The notes below the pieces were generated by a model. It was not told the DNA's origin, searched no databases, and saw only the letters and a list, made by a program, of their open reading frames with translations. A program made the position numbers and the translations under genes. This document shows, piece after piece, positions 7,912 to 15,319 of a stretch of 27,201 bases of DNA (position 1 is the first letter of the stretch; each line of letters starts with the position of its first letter). The DNA is from Chitinophagaceae bacterium UBA7600 (GTDB lineage: Bacteria; Bacteroidota; Bacteroidia; Chitinophagales; Chitinophagaceae): assembly GCA_002478885.1 (NCBI GenBank), contig DLKC01000087.1, positions 1-27,201 on the forward strand, in the 5' to 3' direction.

Positions 7912-9951
7912 CTATTTTTTCATTTCTTCCAATTCTTTCTGCATTTTAAACATTTCATCGCGGAGTCTCGCAGCTTCAATAAAATCCAGATCCCGGGCCG
8001 ATTTTTCCATTGATTTCTTGATCTTGCCAAGCGCCTTTTCCATTTGGGGAATTGTTCTATACTGAACCTGATCTTCGGCGGCAGTTGTCAGAATATCTGC
8101 GTCCGGCGCCAGGGCGTAGGGATTTTTCAGGTCATACCCCTTAATGTCAAGCACCGAGGTTTGCTTCATGATCTGTTCAACCGACTTTTTCACAGTCGTT
8201 GGTGTAATGTTATGTTCTATATTGTAAGCAATTTGCTTTTCTCTTCTGCGATTGGTTTCGTCAATTGTTTTCTGCATGCTCTCGGTCATTTTATCAGCAT
8301 AAAAAATCACGAGCCCATCAACGTTTCTTGCAGCCCTTCCTGCCGTTTGCGTAAGCGATCGCTCATTCCTGAGAAAGCCCTCTTTGTCAGCGTCAAGTAT
8401 TGCGACGAGAGAAACCTCGGGCAGGTCCAGCCCTTCTCTCAAAAGATTTACCCCTACCAACACATCAATTTCCCCAAGTCGTAGCTGTCGCAATATTTCC
8501 ACACGTTCGAGCGTATCCACATCGCTGTGTATGTATTTTGATTTAATGTTTATCCGGTGCAGGTATTTGTCCATTTCCTCCGCCATTCTTTTGGTAAGTG
8601 TTGTTACCAATACCCTATCACCCTTAACAACGCGCTTGTCAATCTCATCAAGCAGATCGTCTATCTGGTTAACACTTGGCCTTATCTCTATTGGCGGGTC
8701 TAGCAGGCCTGTCGGCCTTACAACCTGCTCTACAACAACGCCACCTGTTTGCTCCAGCTCATAGTCGCCGGGAGTGGCACTTACAAATATGGTTTGACCC
8801 ACCATGTTTTCAAATTCATGAAAATTAAGGGGGCGATTGTCCAGTGCACTTGGTAAACGAAAGCCATAGTCAACCAAAATCATTTTTCTGCTGCGGTCGC
8901 CACCATACATGCCGGCAACCTGTGGAATTGTTTGATGGCTTTCATCGATTACACATAAAAAGTCCTTCGGAAAATAGTCAAGCAGGCAGAATGGTCTTGT
9001 ACCTGGACTACGCCGGTCAAAAAAGCGTGAGTAATTTTCTATACCATTGCAATAACCAAGCTCCCGCATCATTTCAAGATCGTACTCCACACGTTCTTTT
9101 AAACGCTGCGCCTCTATCAGTTTTCCGCTTTTCTTAAAATATTCTACCTGTAACATCATTTCATCCTGGATCTCGGCCATGATCGATTGCATCATGTCTT
9201 TAGGGGCAATGTATAAATTGGCGGGAAAAATTGCCGCATTTTCCAAAGTACCAATGCGTTTATTAGTCTGCACATCTATGCTTTCGATCTCCTCAATTTC
9301 GTCACCAAAAAAAGTGACGCGAAAACCGTAATCAACGTAAGGGAGGTTTATATCAACCGTATCACCCTTCACTCTGAATGTGCCCCGCTTGAATTCGATC
9401 TGCGTGCGTGAATAAAGACTATTAACCAGCGAATGCAGAAATCCCTGGCGCGATATCATTTGCCCCTTCTGGATACGCACAATACCATTTTCAAATTCGG
9501 TTGGGTTGCCAATACCATAAATGCAACTCACGCTTGCTACGACAATAATGTCTCTCCGGCCTGTCAACAGTTCACTGGTCGCCTGTAACCGAAGTTTATC
9601 GAGTTCCTCGTTTATGCTTAAGTCTTTTTCAATATACGTGTCGCTGACAGGCATGTAAGCCTCGGGCTGGTAGTAATCATAATAGCTAACAAAATAACCA
9701 ACAGCGTTGTCGGGAAAAAACTGTTTAAACTCGCCGTACAATTGCGCAACCAGTGTTTTATTATGTGTTAGCACCAACGTTGGCCGCTGCGTATTGGCAA
9801 TAACATTGGCTATCGTAAAAGTTTTACCACTACCGGTCACTCCAAGCAGAGTTTGGCATTTCTCCCCTGAAAAAACGCCCTCCGTCAGTTGTTCAATAGC
9901 TCCCGGTTGGTCTCCCGATGGGTTGTATGGTGTATATAGTTTAAAAGGCAT
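7912..9951 (-). CDS. uvrB: excinuclease ABC subunit B
   Basis: Damage-verifying helicase-like subunit of nucleotide excision repair. It is loaded by UvrA and recruits UvrC. The 679-residue length is typical. Walker A GVTGSGKT lies at residues 37-44. The damage-probing beta-hairpin region contains YFVSYYDYYQPEAYMP. The DEAD-like motif is VIDESHQTIPQ, and motif VI is QTAGRAARNVDG. The C-terminal UVR domain (KSMEKSARDLDFIEAARLRD) that contacts UvrC is present. The N-terminus MPFKLYTPYNPSGDQPGAI is canonical. The partner uvrA lies about 17 kb away in this window, so the genes are not in one operon. The 3' end merges with repeat R3. Confidence 0.99.
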   Translation of the reverse strand: MPFKLYTPYNPSGDQPGAIEQLTEGVFSGEKCQTLLGVTGSGKTFTIANVIANTQRPTLVLTHNKTLVAQLYGEFKQFFPDNAVGYFVSYYDYYQPEAYMPVSDTYIEKDLSINEELDKLRLQATSELLTGRRDIIVVASVSCIYGIGNPTEFENGIVRIQKGQMISRQGFLHSLVNSLYSRTQIEFKRGTFRVKGDTVDINLPYVDYGFRVTFFGDEIEEIESIDVQTNKRIGTLENAAIFPANLYIAPKDMMQSIMAEIQDEMMLQVEYFKKSGKLIEAQRLKERVEYDLEMMRELGYCNGIENYSRFFDRRSPGTRPFCLLDYFPKDFLCVIDESHQTIPQVAGMYGGDRSRKMILVDYGFRLPSALDNRPLNFHEFENMVGQTIFVSATPGDYELEQTGGVVVEQVVRPTGLLDPPIEIRPSVNQIDDLLDEIDKRVVKGDRVLVTTLTKRMAEEMDKYLHRINIKSKYIHSDVDTLERVEILRQLRLGEIDVLVGVNLLREGLDLPEVSLVAILDADKEGFLRNERSLTQTAGRAARNVDGLVIFYADKMTESMQKTIDETNRRREKQIAYNIEHNITPTTVKKSVEQIMKQTSVLDIKGYDLKNPYALAPDADILTTAAEDQVQYRTIPQMEKALGKIKKSMEKSARDLDFIEAARLRDEMFKMQKELEEMKK

Positions 9952-10037
9952 AATTTATCGATGTATTGCAAGTTAACGAATAACAAAAAACGCAATGATG
10001 AATAAAAGAAGAGGGGTTGTCCGAGCATTTGTATTTC

Positions 10038-10075
10038 ATGGCCTCGCCTGTTGCCACGCTCGTTTCTGGGTTCAG
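10038..10075 (-). repeat. dispersed repeat, copy R10 (inverted)
   Basis: It reads catggcctcgcctgttgcca followed by cgctcgtttctgggttcag. The reverse complement begins with the gagcgtggcaacaggcgagg block, nearly identical to R1 at the left edge of the window. The gggttcag tail is also seen as aggttcag in R5. Confidence 0.65.
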
Positions 10076-10232
10076 TTTTTATGGCATCAATCATATCTGT
10101 AAGCGCCGGCAGGGCGTCATGTTCACTCCTTTGCACGGCAAGTTGCGGGAATCAACTTGATAACCTTAAGCATTAAGCCTGCCGCAAAAATTCGTTGTTC
10201 TTTGCCCCGGCGGAAGTTAATGGCTTGCTGCA

Positions 10233-10292
10233 GTACAAGTGTGCGACGCAACGAAGATGAGTTGATTGATAAAAGCCTGGGGCTCAAAAAAA
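10233..10292 (+). repeat. dispersed 3'-end repeat, copy R4
   Basis: It starts gtacaagtgtgcgacgcaac, continues gaagatgag, and ends with aaaagcctggggctcaaaaa directly against the stop codon (TGA) of the LON-domain gene. In the gene's sense direction the end forms a small AGCC/GGCT hairpin followed by TTTT. Confidence 0.75.
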
Positions 10293-10934
10293 TCACAAGT
10301 CGAGATTAAAGCCTTTCAGTTCCTTGAAGTGGCCATTCATTTGAATTCTTTCTTTTAGTGATTCTATGCCCCCGGCCAGTGGCAATAACTTTTTGAGATG
10401 ACGTTTTAAGTATTCAAGGCGCTGATCTTCCCGCAGCAAGCCGAGTAACTCATATTCTTCTTCAAGGTTAAGGCCTGCGTGATGCGCCACATCGTAACTC
10501 AACAACTGTTCGTCGGGTTTTTTTAGATCTTTGGTAACCTTAAGCAGGCGATGCAACTCCCTTATATTGCTCAAAATATTATTCATCATGCCTGCCCGCA
10601 GCATTATTTCATTTTCCGGGTAATTCACGATTGCTCCGCTGTATAATTTATCGGGCACATCTTTTATAACTTCCAGCACCTTAAAAACATTAAGCCCTTC
10701 AACGGTGATATCCATTCGCCCGTCAGGGTAAACAGTAGCGATGTTCTTCACTCGTACAAGCGTGCCAAACTCACCAATGTTGTCGTTGATAACTGAAGGG
10801 ATACCAAAATTTTTCTTTTGGGAATTACATTCATTGATCAATTGTTTGTAACGTTCCTCGAAAATATGCAGGTTAAGGTTTTCACCCGGGTAAACTACCA
10901 GTGCCAAAGGAAATATTGGAATGAAATTGATCAT
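10293..10934 (-). CDS. LON peptidase substrate-binding domain protein
   Basis: A 213-residue stand-alone LON N-terminal (LAN) domain protein without the ATPase and protease parts of Lon. The start at the ATG at 10934 gives the family-typical opening MINFIPIFPLALVVYPGENL, followed by LHIFEERYKQLI. A central strand-rich part (GTLVRVKNIATVYPDGRMDI) and a helical C-terminal half (EYELLGLLREDQRLEYLKRH) follow. The frame extends seven codons further to a TTG, which I reject. Proteins of this type are widespread but their partners are mostly unknown. A role in substrate recognition is inferred only from the domain. It is divergent from the glycosyltransferase gene with 111 bases between start codons. 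R4 sits at its stop codon. Confidence 0.9.
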   Translation of the reverse strand: MINFIPIFPLALVVYPGENLNLHIFEERYKQLINECNSQKKNFGIPSVINDNIGEFGTLVRVKNIATVYPDGRMDITVEGLNVFKVLEVIKDVPDKLYSGAIVNYPENEIMLRAGMMNNILSNIRELHRLLKVTKDLKKPDEQLLSYDVAHHAGLNLEEEYELLGLLREDQRLEYLKRHLKKLLPLAGGIESLKERIQMNGHFKELKGFNLDL

Positions 10935-10989
10935 AAATAAATTTCGGGTTTGCAATATACCGCTTCAGCTTTTTATTACAACTTTAAAA

Positions 10990-11024
10990 AAAGTGAAAAA
11001 ATTATTGCTGCATATTTTCACTTT
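10990..11024. promoter_or_regulatory. inverted repeat in the divergent LON/glycosyltransferase promoter region
   Basis: AAAGTGAAAA at 10990-10999 and TTTTCACTTT at 11015-11024 are exact reverse complements separated by 15 bases. They lie 22 bases before the glycosyltransferase ATG. This could be an operator for a dimeric regulator or an mRNA hairpin controlling translation. No factor is identified. Confidence 0.4.
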
Positions 11025-11045
11025 ATTTGTACTATAATTTCTCAT

Positions 11046-11918
11046 ATGAAGATTTCTGGTTTCACTATAATTAGAAATGCGGTGCTCAACGACTACCCGA
11101 TCCTGGAAGCCATTGGTTCTATATTACCTGTTGTGGATGAGATGATCGTGCTTATCGGCAATTCAGATGATGAAACGGAGCAACTCATTCAAAGCATCAA
11201 TGATCCGAAAATAAAGATCCACCATTCGGTTTGGGATGATTCGCTGCGCAAAGGAGGCCGTGTACTCGCGGTTGAAACAGACAAGGCGTTTCAACTGATA
11301 GATCCTTCAAGCGAATGGGCGTTTTATATACAGGCCGATGAAGCCGTGCATGAGAAATATCACCCTGCCATTCTCGAAGCCTGCAAAAAATACAAGGATG
11401 ATGAAAGAGTGCAGGGCCTTGTTTTTAAATACTTGCATTTTTATGGAACCTATGATTATATAGGCGATAGCAGAAAATGGTACGACCACGAAGTGCGGAT
11501 CATTAAAAACGACAAAACGATACATGCCTACAGAGATGCGCAAGGTTTTCGCGTTGGTAAGACTAAACTCAATGTAAAACCTGTTGATGCTTATGTGTAT
11601 CACTACGGATGGGTAAAAAGCCCGGTCTCCATGATGCGGAAGAGAAAAAATGTAAGCCGGTTCTGGAGTGAAGACACCAAAGAATGGAGGGAATTCTTAG
11701 AGGAGGAAGATTTTTTCAACTACGATGATTTTGACTCGCTGCAAAAATTTGCCGGAACACATCCTTCTGTTATGAAGGAGCGCATTGAAAAAATGAACTG
11801 GAATGTTGAGCTTGACCTGTCTAAAAAAAGATTCGACTTCAAAGATGCTTTGCTTTATAGATTTGAAAAATTAACCGGCATAAGACCTTTCGACTTCAGG
11901 AACTATCGTATTATCTGA
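11046..11918 (+). CDS. family 2-like glycosyltransferase
   Basis: A 290-residue protein starting MKISGFTIIRNAVLNDYPIL at the ATG at 11046. The frame extends 32 codons upstream but that stretch covers the inverted repeat and promoter region. The opening strand, the loop ending in VLIGNSDDETEQ and the acidic motif QADEAVHEKYH (D98, E99) match the nucleotide-sugar-binding fold of GT-A enzymes such as family 2. There is no membrane segment, so it should be cytosolic. The C-terminal part is rich in aromatic and charged residues (DYDH-type patches, KRKNVSRFW). The sugar donor and acceptor cannot be told. It is followed 46 bases later by meaB on the same strand, probably as one transcript without a functional link. 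Confidence 0.8.
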   Translation: MKISGFTIIRNAVLNDYPILEAIGSILPVVDEMIVLIGNSDDETEQLIQSINDPKIKIHHSVWDDSLRKGGRVLAVETDKAFQLIDPSSEWAFYIQADEAVHEKYHPAILEACKKYKDDERVQGLVFKYLHFYGTYDYIGDSRKWYDHEVRIIKNDKTIHAYRDAQGFRVGKTKLNVKPVDAYVYHYGWVKSPVSMMRKRKNVSRFWSEDTKEWREFLEEEDFFNYDDFDSLQKFAGTHPSVMKERIEKMNWNVELDLSKKRFDFKDALLYRFEKLTGIRPFDFRNYRII

Positions 11919-11964
11919 ACTAAAAATAGAGGTTTTCAATAAGCATTAATGCCGCAGACAATCA

Positions 11965-12846
11965 ATGGAGGAGATTAAAACAATCGCAAGGAATATTTCA
12001 CTGATCGAAAATCGCATCGGTGAATACGATAGCATTTTACTCAATACTGGTACAGAAAAAAAAGCAGCGACGATAGTTGGTATAACCGGTGCGCCTGGTG
12101 CGGGAAAAAGTACAATCGTTGATGGGCTTATTGCAGAAATGGTTGCCGATAACAAAACCGTTGCGGTTTTATGTGTTGACCCTTCTTCTCCTTTTAATAT
12201 GGGTGCATTACTCGGCGACCGCATTAGGATGAATCAATGGTATACAAACCCCAACGTTTATATAAGGTCCATGGCTTCGCGGAAGGAACTGGGCGGACTT
12301 AGCCCGATGATGATCGAGGTAACTGAATACATTAAATACTGCGGTTTCGATTATGTAATTGTGGAAACCGTTGGTGTTGGCCAGAATGAAGTAGAGATTG
12401 CCGGGCTGGCAGACATTACTGTATTGATACTGGTGCCCGAAGGCGGCGATGAAATACAAACCATGAAATCCGGCATCATGGAGATTGCTGATATTTTCGT
12501 GGTAAACAAAAGCGACAGGCCGGGTGCCGACCTTTTTTCGAGAAACCTGCATATGATGTTTCCACCAACCTGGCTAAAGAGTAAAGGCGAGGTTCCTATT
12601 ATAAAAACCTCGGCCGAGCAAAAAACCGGGTTACATGATCTGTATAGCGCCATTGTGGAAGTGACCAGATCCATCAGTGTATCAGATAAAAAATACTGGC
12701 TATTGGCCGATAAAGTGTACCAGCTTATTCAGTCTGCACGAATGCACGACGTTCAAAAAGACGCTTTGTTCACTTCGCTTAAAGAATCTTTTACCAAAGA
12801 CCCCAACTTCAATATTTTCCGTTTCGCGAAGACATTTACAGCCTGA
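11965..12846 (+). CDS. meaB: methylmalonyl-CoA mutase-associated GTPase MeaB
   Basis: G3E-type P-loop GTPase that protects and reloads adenosylcobalamin-dependent methylmalonyl-CoA mutase (also called ArgK-type). The 293-residue product has Walker A GAPGAGKST at residues 42-50, DPSSP at 72-76, the switch signature ETVGVGQNE at 134-142 and the guanine-specificity motif NKSD at 181-184. It is somewhat shorter than many homologues, mostly at the N-terminus. The C-terminal dimerisation arm (KYWLLADKVYQLIQ) is present. The mutase subunits are not in this window. The start at the ATG at 11965 is the first in frame. No terminator is evident in 12847-13079, a 233-base gap in which I see nothing else. 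Confidence 0.93.
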   Translation: MEEIKTIARNISLIENRIGEYDSILLNTGTEKKAATIVGITGAPGAGKSTIVDGLIAEMVADNKTVAVLCVDPSSPFNMGALLGDRIRMNQWYTNPNVYIRSMASRKELGGLSPMMIEVTEYIKYCGFDYVIVETVGVGQNEVEIAGLADITVLILVPEGGDEIQTMKSGIMEIADIFVVNKSDRPGADLFSRNLHMMFPPTWLKSKGEVPIIKTSAEQKTGLHDLYSAIVEVTRSISVSDKKYWLLADKVYQLIQSARMHDVQKDALFTSLKESFTKDPNFNIFRFAKTFTA

Positions 12847-13079
12847 CATCTTTTCATAAAAAAATCATCACCACCTCAAGGATAACAGCGCGTGTCAGCA
12901 GGTTTTGATCTTTTGTACCGGCAATAAAAACAGCAACCAAAAAGTATGAAAGTATCCCTGGTTAGTACAACCCACAATTGGCAGGCTCATTGAACCTTCG
13001 TTGAAATAAAACGCATAAATTTTCTAATGCCAAATACCAACAAAAAAATAAGGCAATAATCACCGTTAAATTACCTGCA

Positions 13080-14078
13080 CTATTGGCCGATAACCTGGAG
13101 CAACTGCGCATCTTCAATAGAGAGTGCACATTTAAAGTGGTTTTTGGGGCAGGCTTTATAGCCGTGCAATCCACAGGGTCTGCAACTGAGCTGCTCTTCG
13201 GTTTCAATAATAAAACTGTTGTCGCTGAGCGGGCCATATCCAAAAGCAGGAACTGTGCTGCAATAAACGGCTGCAACAGGTGCATTGACCGCGGAGGCGA
13301 AGTGCATTGGCGCGGAATCATTTACATAATTCATTTCGGCACCTTTCATCAACGCGGCTGACTCAAGGTAATTTAATTTGCCAGCCATATTAATAATAAA
13401 AGGATGAAGCGAGATTTTCTTTATCTCTTCGCAAATCGCCGCATCACCGGGCGCGCCCAGCAAATAGATATCATATTTTACAGGCAGATTATTGAGAAAG
13501 CTGATCCACTTTTCTTTTGGATATTGTTTCGTAAACCACACGGAAGAAGGCGCTACACACAGGTAAGGCTTTTGCTTAAGTGGCAGCATTTTTCCAAAGT
13601 CTTTCGGCGAAGGGTAAAGCTTTGGCTTTGCTGGCTGGTCATCTGTAAATGCAGCAACAAGAAAATGGTTCCTTTCGATCTCATGCAATGAATGCCCGTT
13701 TGCACTCATGTAATGTTTGATCTTGTGGGTAAACAAAAAACTCCAGGGGTTTTTATCAAAACCAATTGTTTCTTTGGCGTTGGAGAAAACGGTCACAAAT
13801 CCCGTGGTTGCATAGCGCTGCACGTTAATCACTTTATCGTAACGTTCCGCTCTTATTTGTTTCAGCAATGCCAACAAGTTTTTATACTTACCAGCTTTCT
13901 TATTCCAAACGAGCACATTGTGTAGAAATGGATGACCACTAACCAATCCTTCATTTCCCTTGCGCACCATGTAATCGATGCATGCATCGGGATAGTATTC
14001 ATGCAATTTTTCAAGGATGCCCGTTGCCAGCACCACATCACCAATAAAAGCTGTTTGTATAACAAGAAATTTTTGCAT
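13080..14078 (-). CDS. glycosyltransferase family 9 (heptosyltransferase-like)
   Basis: A 332-residue cytosolic enzyme of the ADP-heptose:LPS heptosyltransferase family, which adds heptose or related sugars during lipopolysaccharide core assembly. The start at the ATG at 14078 gives the family opening MQKFLVIQTAFIGDVVLATG. The G-D pair in FIGDVVL is the conserved acceptor-side motif. The donor site shows VAPSSVWFTKQYPKEKW in the middle and YVNDSAPMHFASAVNAPVAA near residues 260-280. A C-terminal cysteine cluster (SCRPCGLHGYKACPKNHFKC) is usual in this family. The longer frame to 14099 adds seven residues and is not favoured. It is preceded on the strand by the PhyH gene and its terminator. 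Confidence 0.92.
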   Translation of the reverse strand: MQKFLVIQTAFIGDVVLATGILEKLHEYYPDACIDYMVRKGNEGLVSGHPFLHNVLVWNKKAGKYKNLLALLKQIRAERYDKVINVQRYATTGFVTVFSNAKETIGFDKNPWSFLFTHKIKHYMSANGHSLHEIERNHFLVAAFTDDQPAKPKLYPSPKDFGKMLPLKQKPYLCVAPSSVWFTKQYPKEKWISFLNNLPVKYDIYLLGAPGDAAICEEIKKISLHPFIINMAGKLNYLESAALMKGAEMNYVNDSAPMHFASAVNAPVAAVYCSTVPAFGYGPLSDNSFIIETEEQLSCRPCGLHGYKACPKNHFKCALSIEDAQLLQVIGQ

Positions 14079-14160
14079 GAAGCAAACTGTAAAAAGCAAA
14101 GATGCTGTTTAGTGATAATATCTCATAATATAAAAAGCTATCTATGCAAAGCTTCAACAA

Positions 14161-14190
14161 AAAAAAGCGAAGAAAATCTTCGCTTTTTTT
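14161..14190 (-). terminator. terminator of the PhyH-family gene
   Basis: GCGAAGA (14167-14173), loop AAA, TCTTCGC (14177-14183), with A residues on the left and seven T on the right. It would work in either direction. It lies 20 bases after the PhyH-family stop codon and upstream of the heptosyltransferase. Confidence 0.88.
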
Positions 14191-14209
14191 CCTGTCGTTA
14201 TTAAGGTGT

Positions 14210-15091
14210 TTATTTTATGCCGTCGAATAAAAGCGGGAAAAACTGCCCTTCCATTTTATTTCCTTTCGGCACTGCAGGAACGCCTGCCAGCAGTTCATCA
14301 TCAGTATCGCTTTTAACGCCGTCTTCAAACACATTGAGCACGAAAGCCCTTCGGGGGCGATCGCTTTTATTTTCGCTGCTGCCGTGCAATGTTAGCGAGT
14401 GATGAAAGATAGCCTCCCCTGCTTTTGTTTCTACGTACACAGGTCTGAATTCTTCCCGCTGTTGTGGGGTCAGGTAATCCATTATACCCATCATATTACC
14501 CGCGAGTTCAGGCTTGTCAAGTAAGCCCCAGCGTTGGCTTCCCGGAACATATTGCAGGCAGCCATTTTCAATAGTTGAATCATCGAGGCCGCACCAGCAG
14601 GTTAAATGAGCAATGGGTTTTGTCCTTGTCCAGTATGAGTAATCCTGGTGCCACGCAACCACGCCACCTTTTTTCGGGGGTTTGCAAAACAACTGGTCGT
14701 GCCAGAATCGCACAGGAACATTTCCAAGCAACTGACTTGCCGCCATTACAAAACGTGGATTCCACAATACATCGTGCAAGCCATCGGTAATGCGCCAGGC
14801 TCCAAGTGCATGAAATAATATGGTCGACGGGTCTGCCGATTCATTACTGTGAAACTCATAAAACAAATGATGCCCTGGATGTTTAACATCGGCCAATTCC
14901 GCAATCTCATTTCTAATTTGCTCAACCTGTTTTTCGTCAAGCATTTTCACATTGGGCAAGTAACCGTTCTCCTTAAAAAAACCAACTTGTTCATCGCTCA
15001 ATTTATACTGCTGCCACTCAGCCGCAGAAGAAGGCCATTTAAAAAGATCAGACAACAATTGATGCGCCGTACTCAGGTCTTTATATGACAT
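14210..15091 (-). CDS. phytanoyl-CoA dioxygenase (PhyH) family protein
   Basis: A 293-residue Fe(II)/2-oxoglutarate-dependent oxygenase of the PhyH family. The iron ligands are visible as H148 and D150 in AWHQDYSYW and H236 in SLTLHGSSEN. An arginine pair at residues 247-248 (DRPRRAF) is placed to hold 2-oxoglutarate. There is no signal peptide, so it is cytosolic. Members hydroxylate varied small molecules, and the substrate cannot be deduced here. It is monocistronic: there is its own terminator at 14161-14190, and the large surface protein gene upstream is closed by another terminator at 15260-15290. Confidence 0.88.
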   Translation of the reverse strand: MSYKDLSTAHQLLSDLFKWPSSAAEWQQYKLSDEQVGFFKENGYLPNVKMLDEKQVEQIRNEIAELADVKHPGHHLFYEFHSNESADPSTILFHALGAWRITDGLHDVLWNPRFVMAASQLLGNVPVRFWHDQLFCKPPKKGGVVAWHQDYSYWTRTKPIAHLTCWCGLDDSTIENGCLQYVPGSQRWGLLDKPELAGNMMGIMDYLTPQQREEFRPVYVETKAGEAIFHHSLTLHGSSENKSDRPRRAFVLNVFEDGVKSDTDDELLAGVPAVPKGNKMEGQFFPLLFDGIK

Positions 15092-15215
15092 AAAATCGTT
15101 TTTTTAAAAATAACCATTTTTATTTTAAGCCTGCAAATTTGAATGTGTTGAGGCCAACGGTTTGCAAGACACCAATACAAGTTTTTGTTACCAACCACAT
15201 TAATACTATTAGGCT

Positions 15216-15250
15216 TTGCTTGCGACGCTCCGTTCATCGCTAGGTTCAGT
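15216..15250 (-). repeat. dispersed repeat, copy R5 (inverted, partial)
   Basis: It reads ttgcttgcgacgctccgttc followed by atcgctaggttcagt. The ccgttcatcg block is shared with R2a and the aggttcag block with R10. It lies in the gap between the PhyH-family gene and the terminator of the surface protein gene. Confidence 0.5.
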
Positions 15251-15259
15251 GGGCAGCAT

Positions 15260-15290
15260 AAAAAAAGTGGTCCCGGAAAACCAGGACCAC
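15260..15290 (-). terminator. terminator of the SprB-repeat protein gene
   Basis: GTGGTCC (15267-15273) pairs with GGACCAC (15284-15290), with an inner cgg-aaaa-cca part carrying one mismatch. On the minus strand it is followed by seven T residues (plus-strand A at 15260-15266). It lies about 30 bases past the stop codon. Confidence 0.88.
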
Positions 15291-15319
15291 ACTTCAACAC
15301 CCCTTGTTCTAAACAAGTA

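Larger units (their letters stand above)
9952..10292. other. gene-free stretch between the LON protein and uvrB
   Basis: No credible gene. An open frame at 9885-10136 overlaps the uvrB 5' end and shows no domain or coding character. The stretch contains an inverted pair of dispersed repeats, R10 at 10038-10075 and R4 at 10233-10292. The uvrB promoter should lie near 9952-10035, but no clear TAnnTTTG box is visible. Confidence 0.6.

Noticed and set aside
9885..10136. An 83-codon frame overlapping the uvrB start and running through repeat R10
   Set aside because: It overlaps the uvrB 5' end in another frame and translates repeat DNA. No domain is visible.
10200..10290. Folded, GC-rich stretch that could be mistaken for a tRNA or small RNA gene
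   Set aside because: No T-arm consensus, anticodon stem or acceptor pairing could be built. It is explained by repeat R4.
10950..11045. 32-codon upstream extension of the glycosyltransferase frame
   Set aside because: It overlaps the divergent promoter region and the inverted repeat. The family opening MKISGFTIIRN begins at the ATG at 11046.
12962..13321. 119-codon minus-strand frame overlapping the heptosyltransferase 3' end
   Set aside because: It lies in a shifted frame over the GT9 coding region and then runs into AT-rich spacer. It is a shadow frame.
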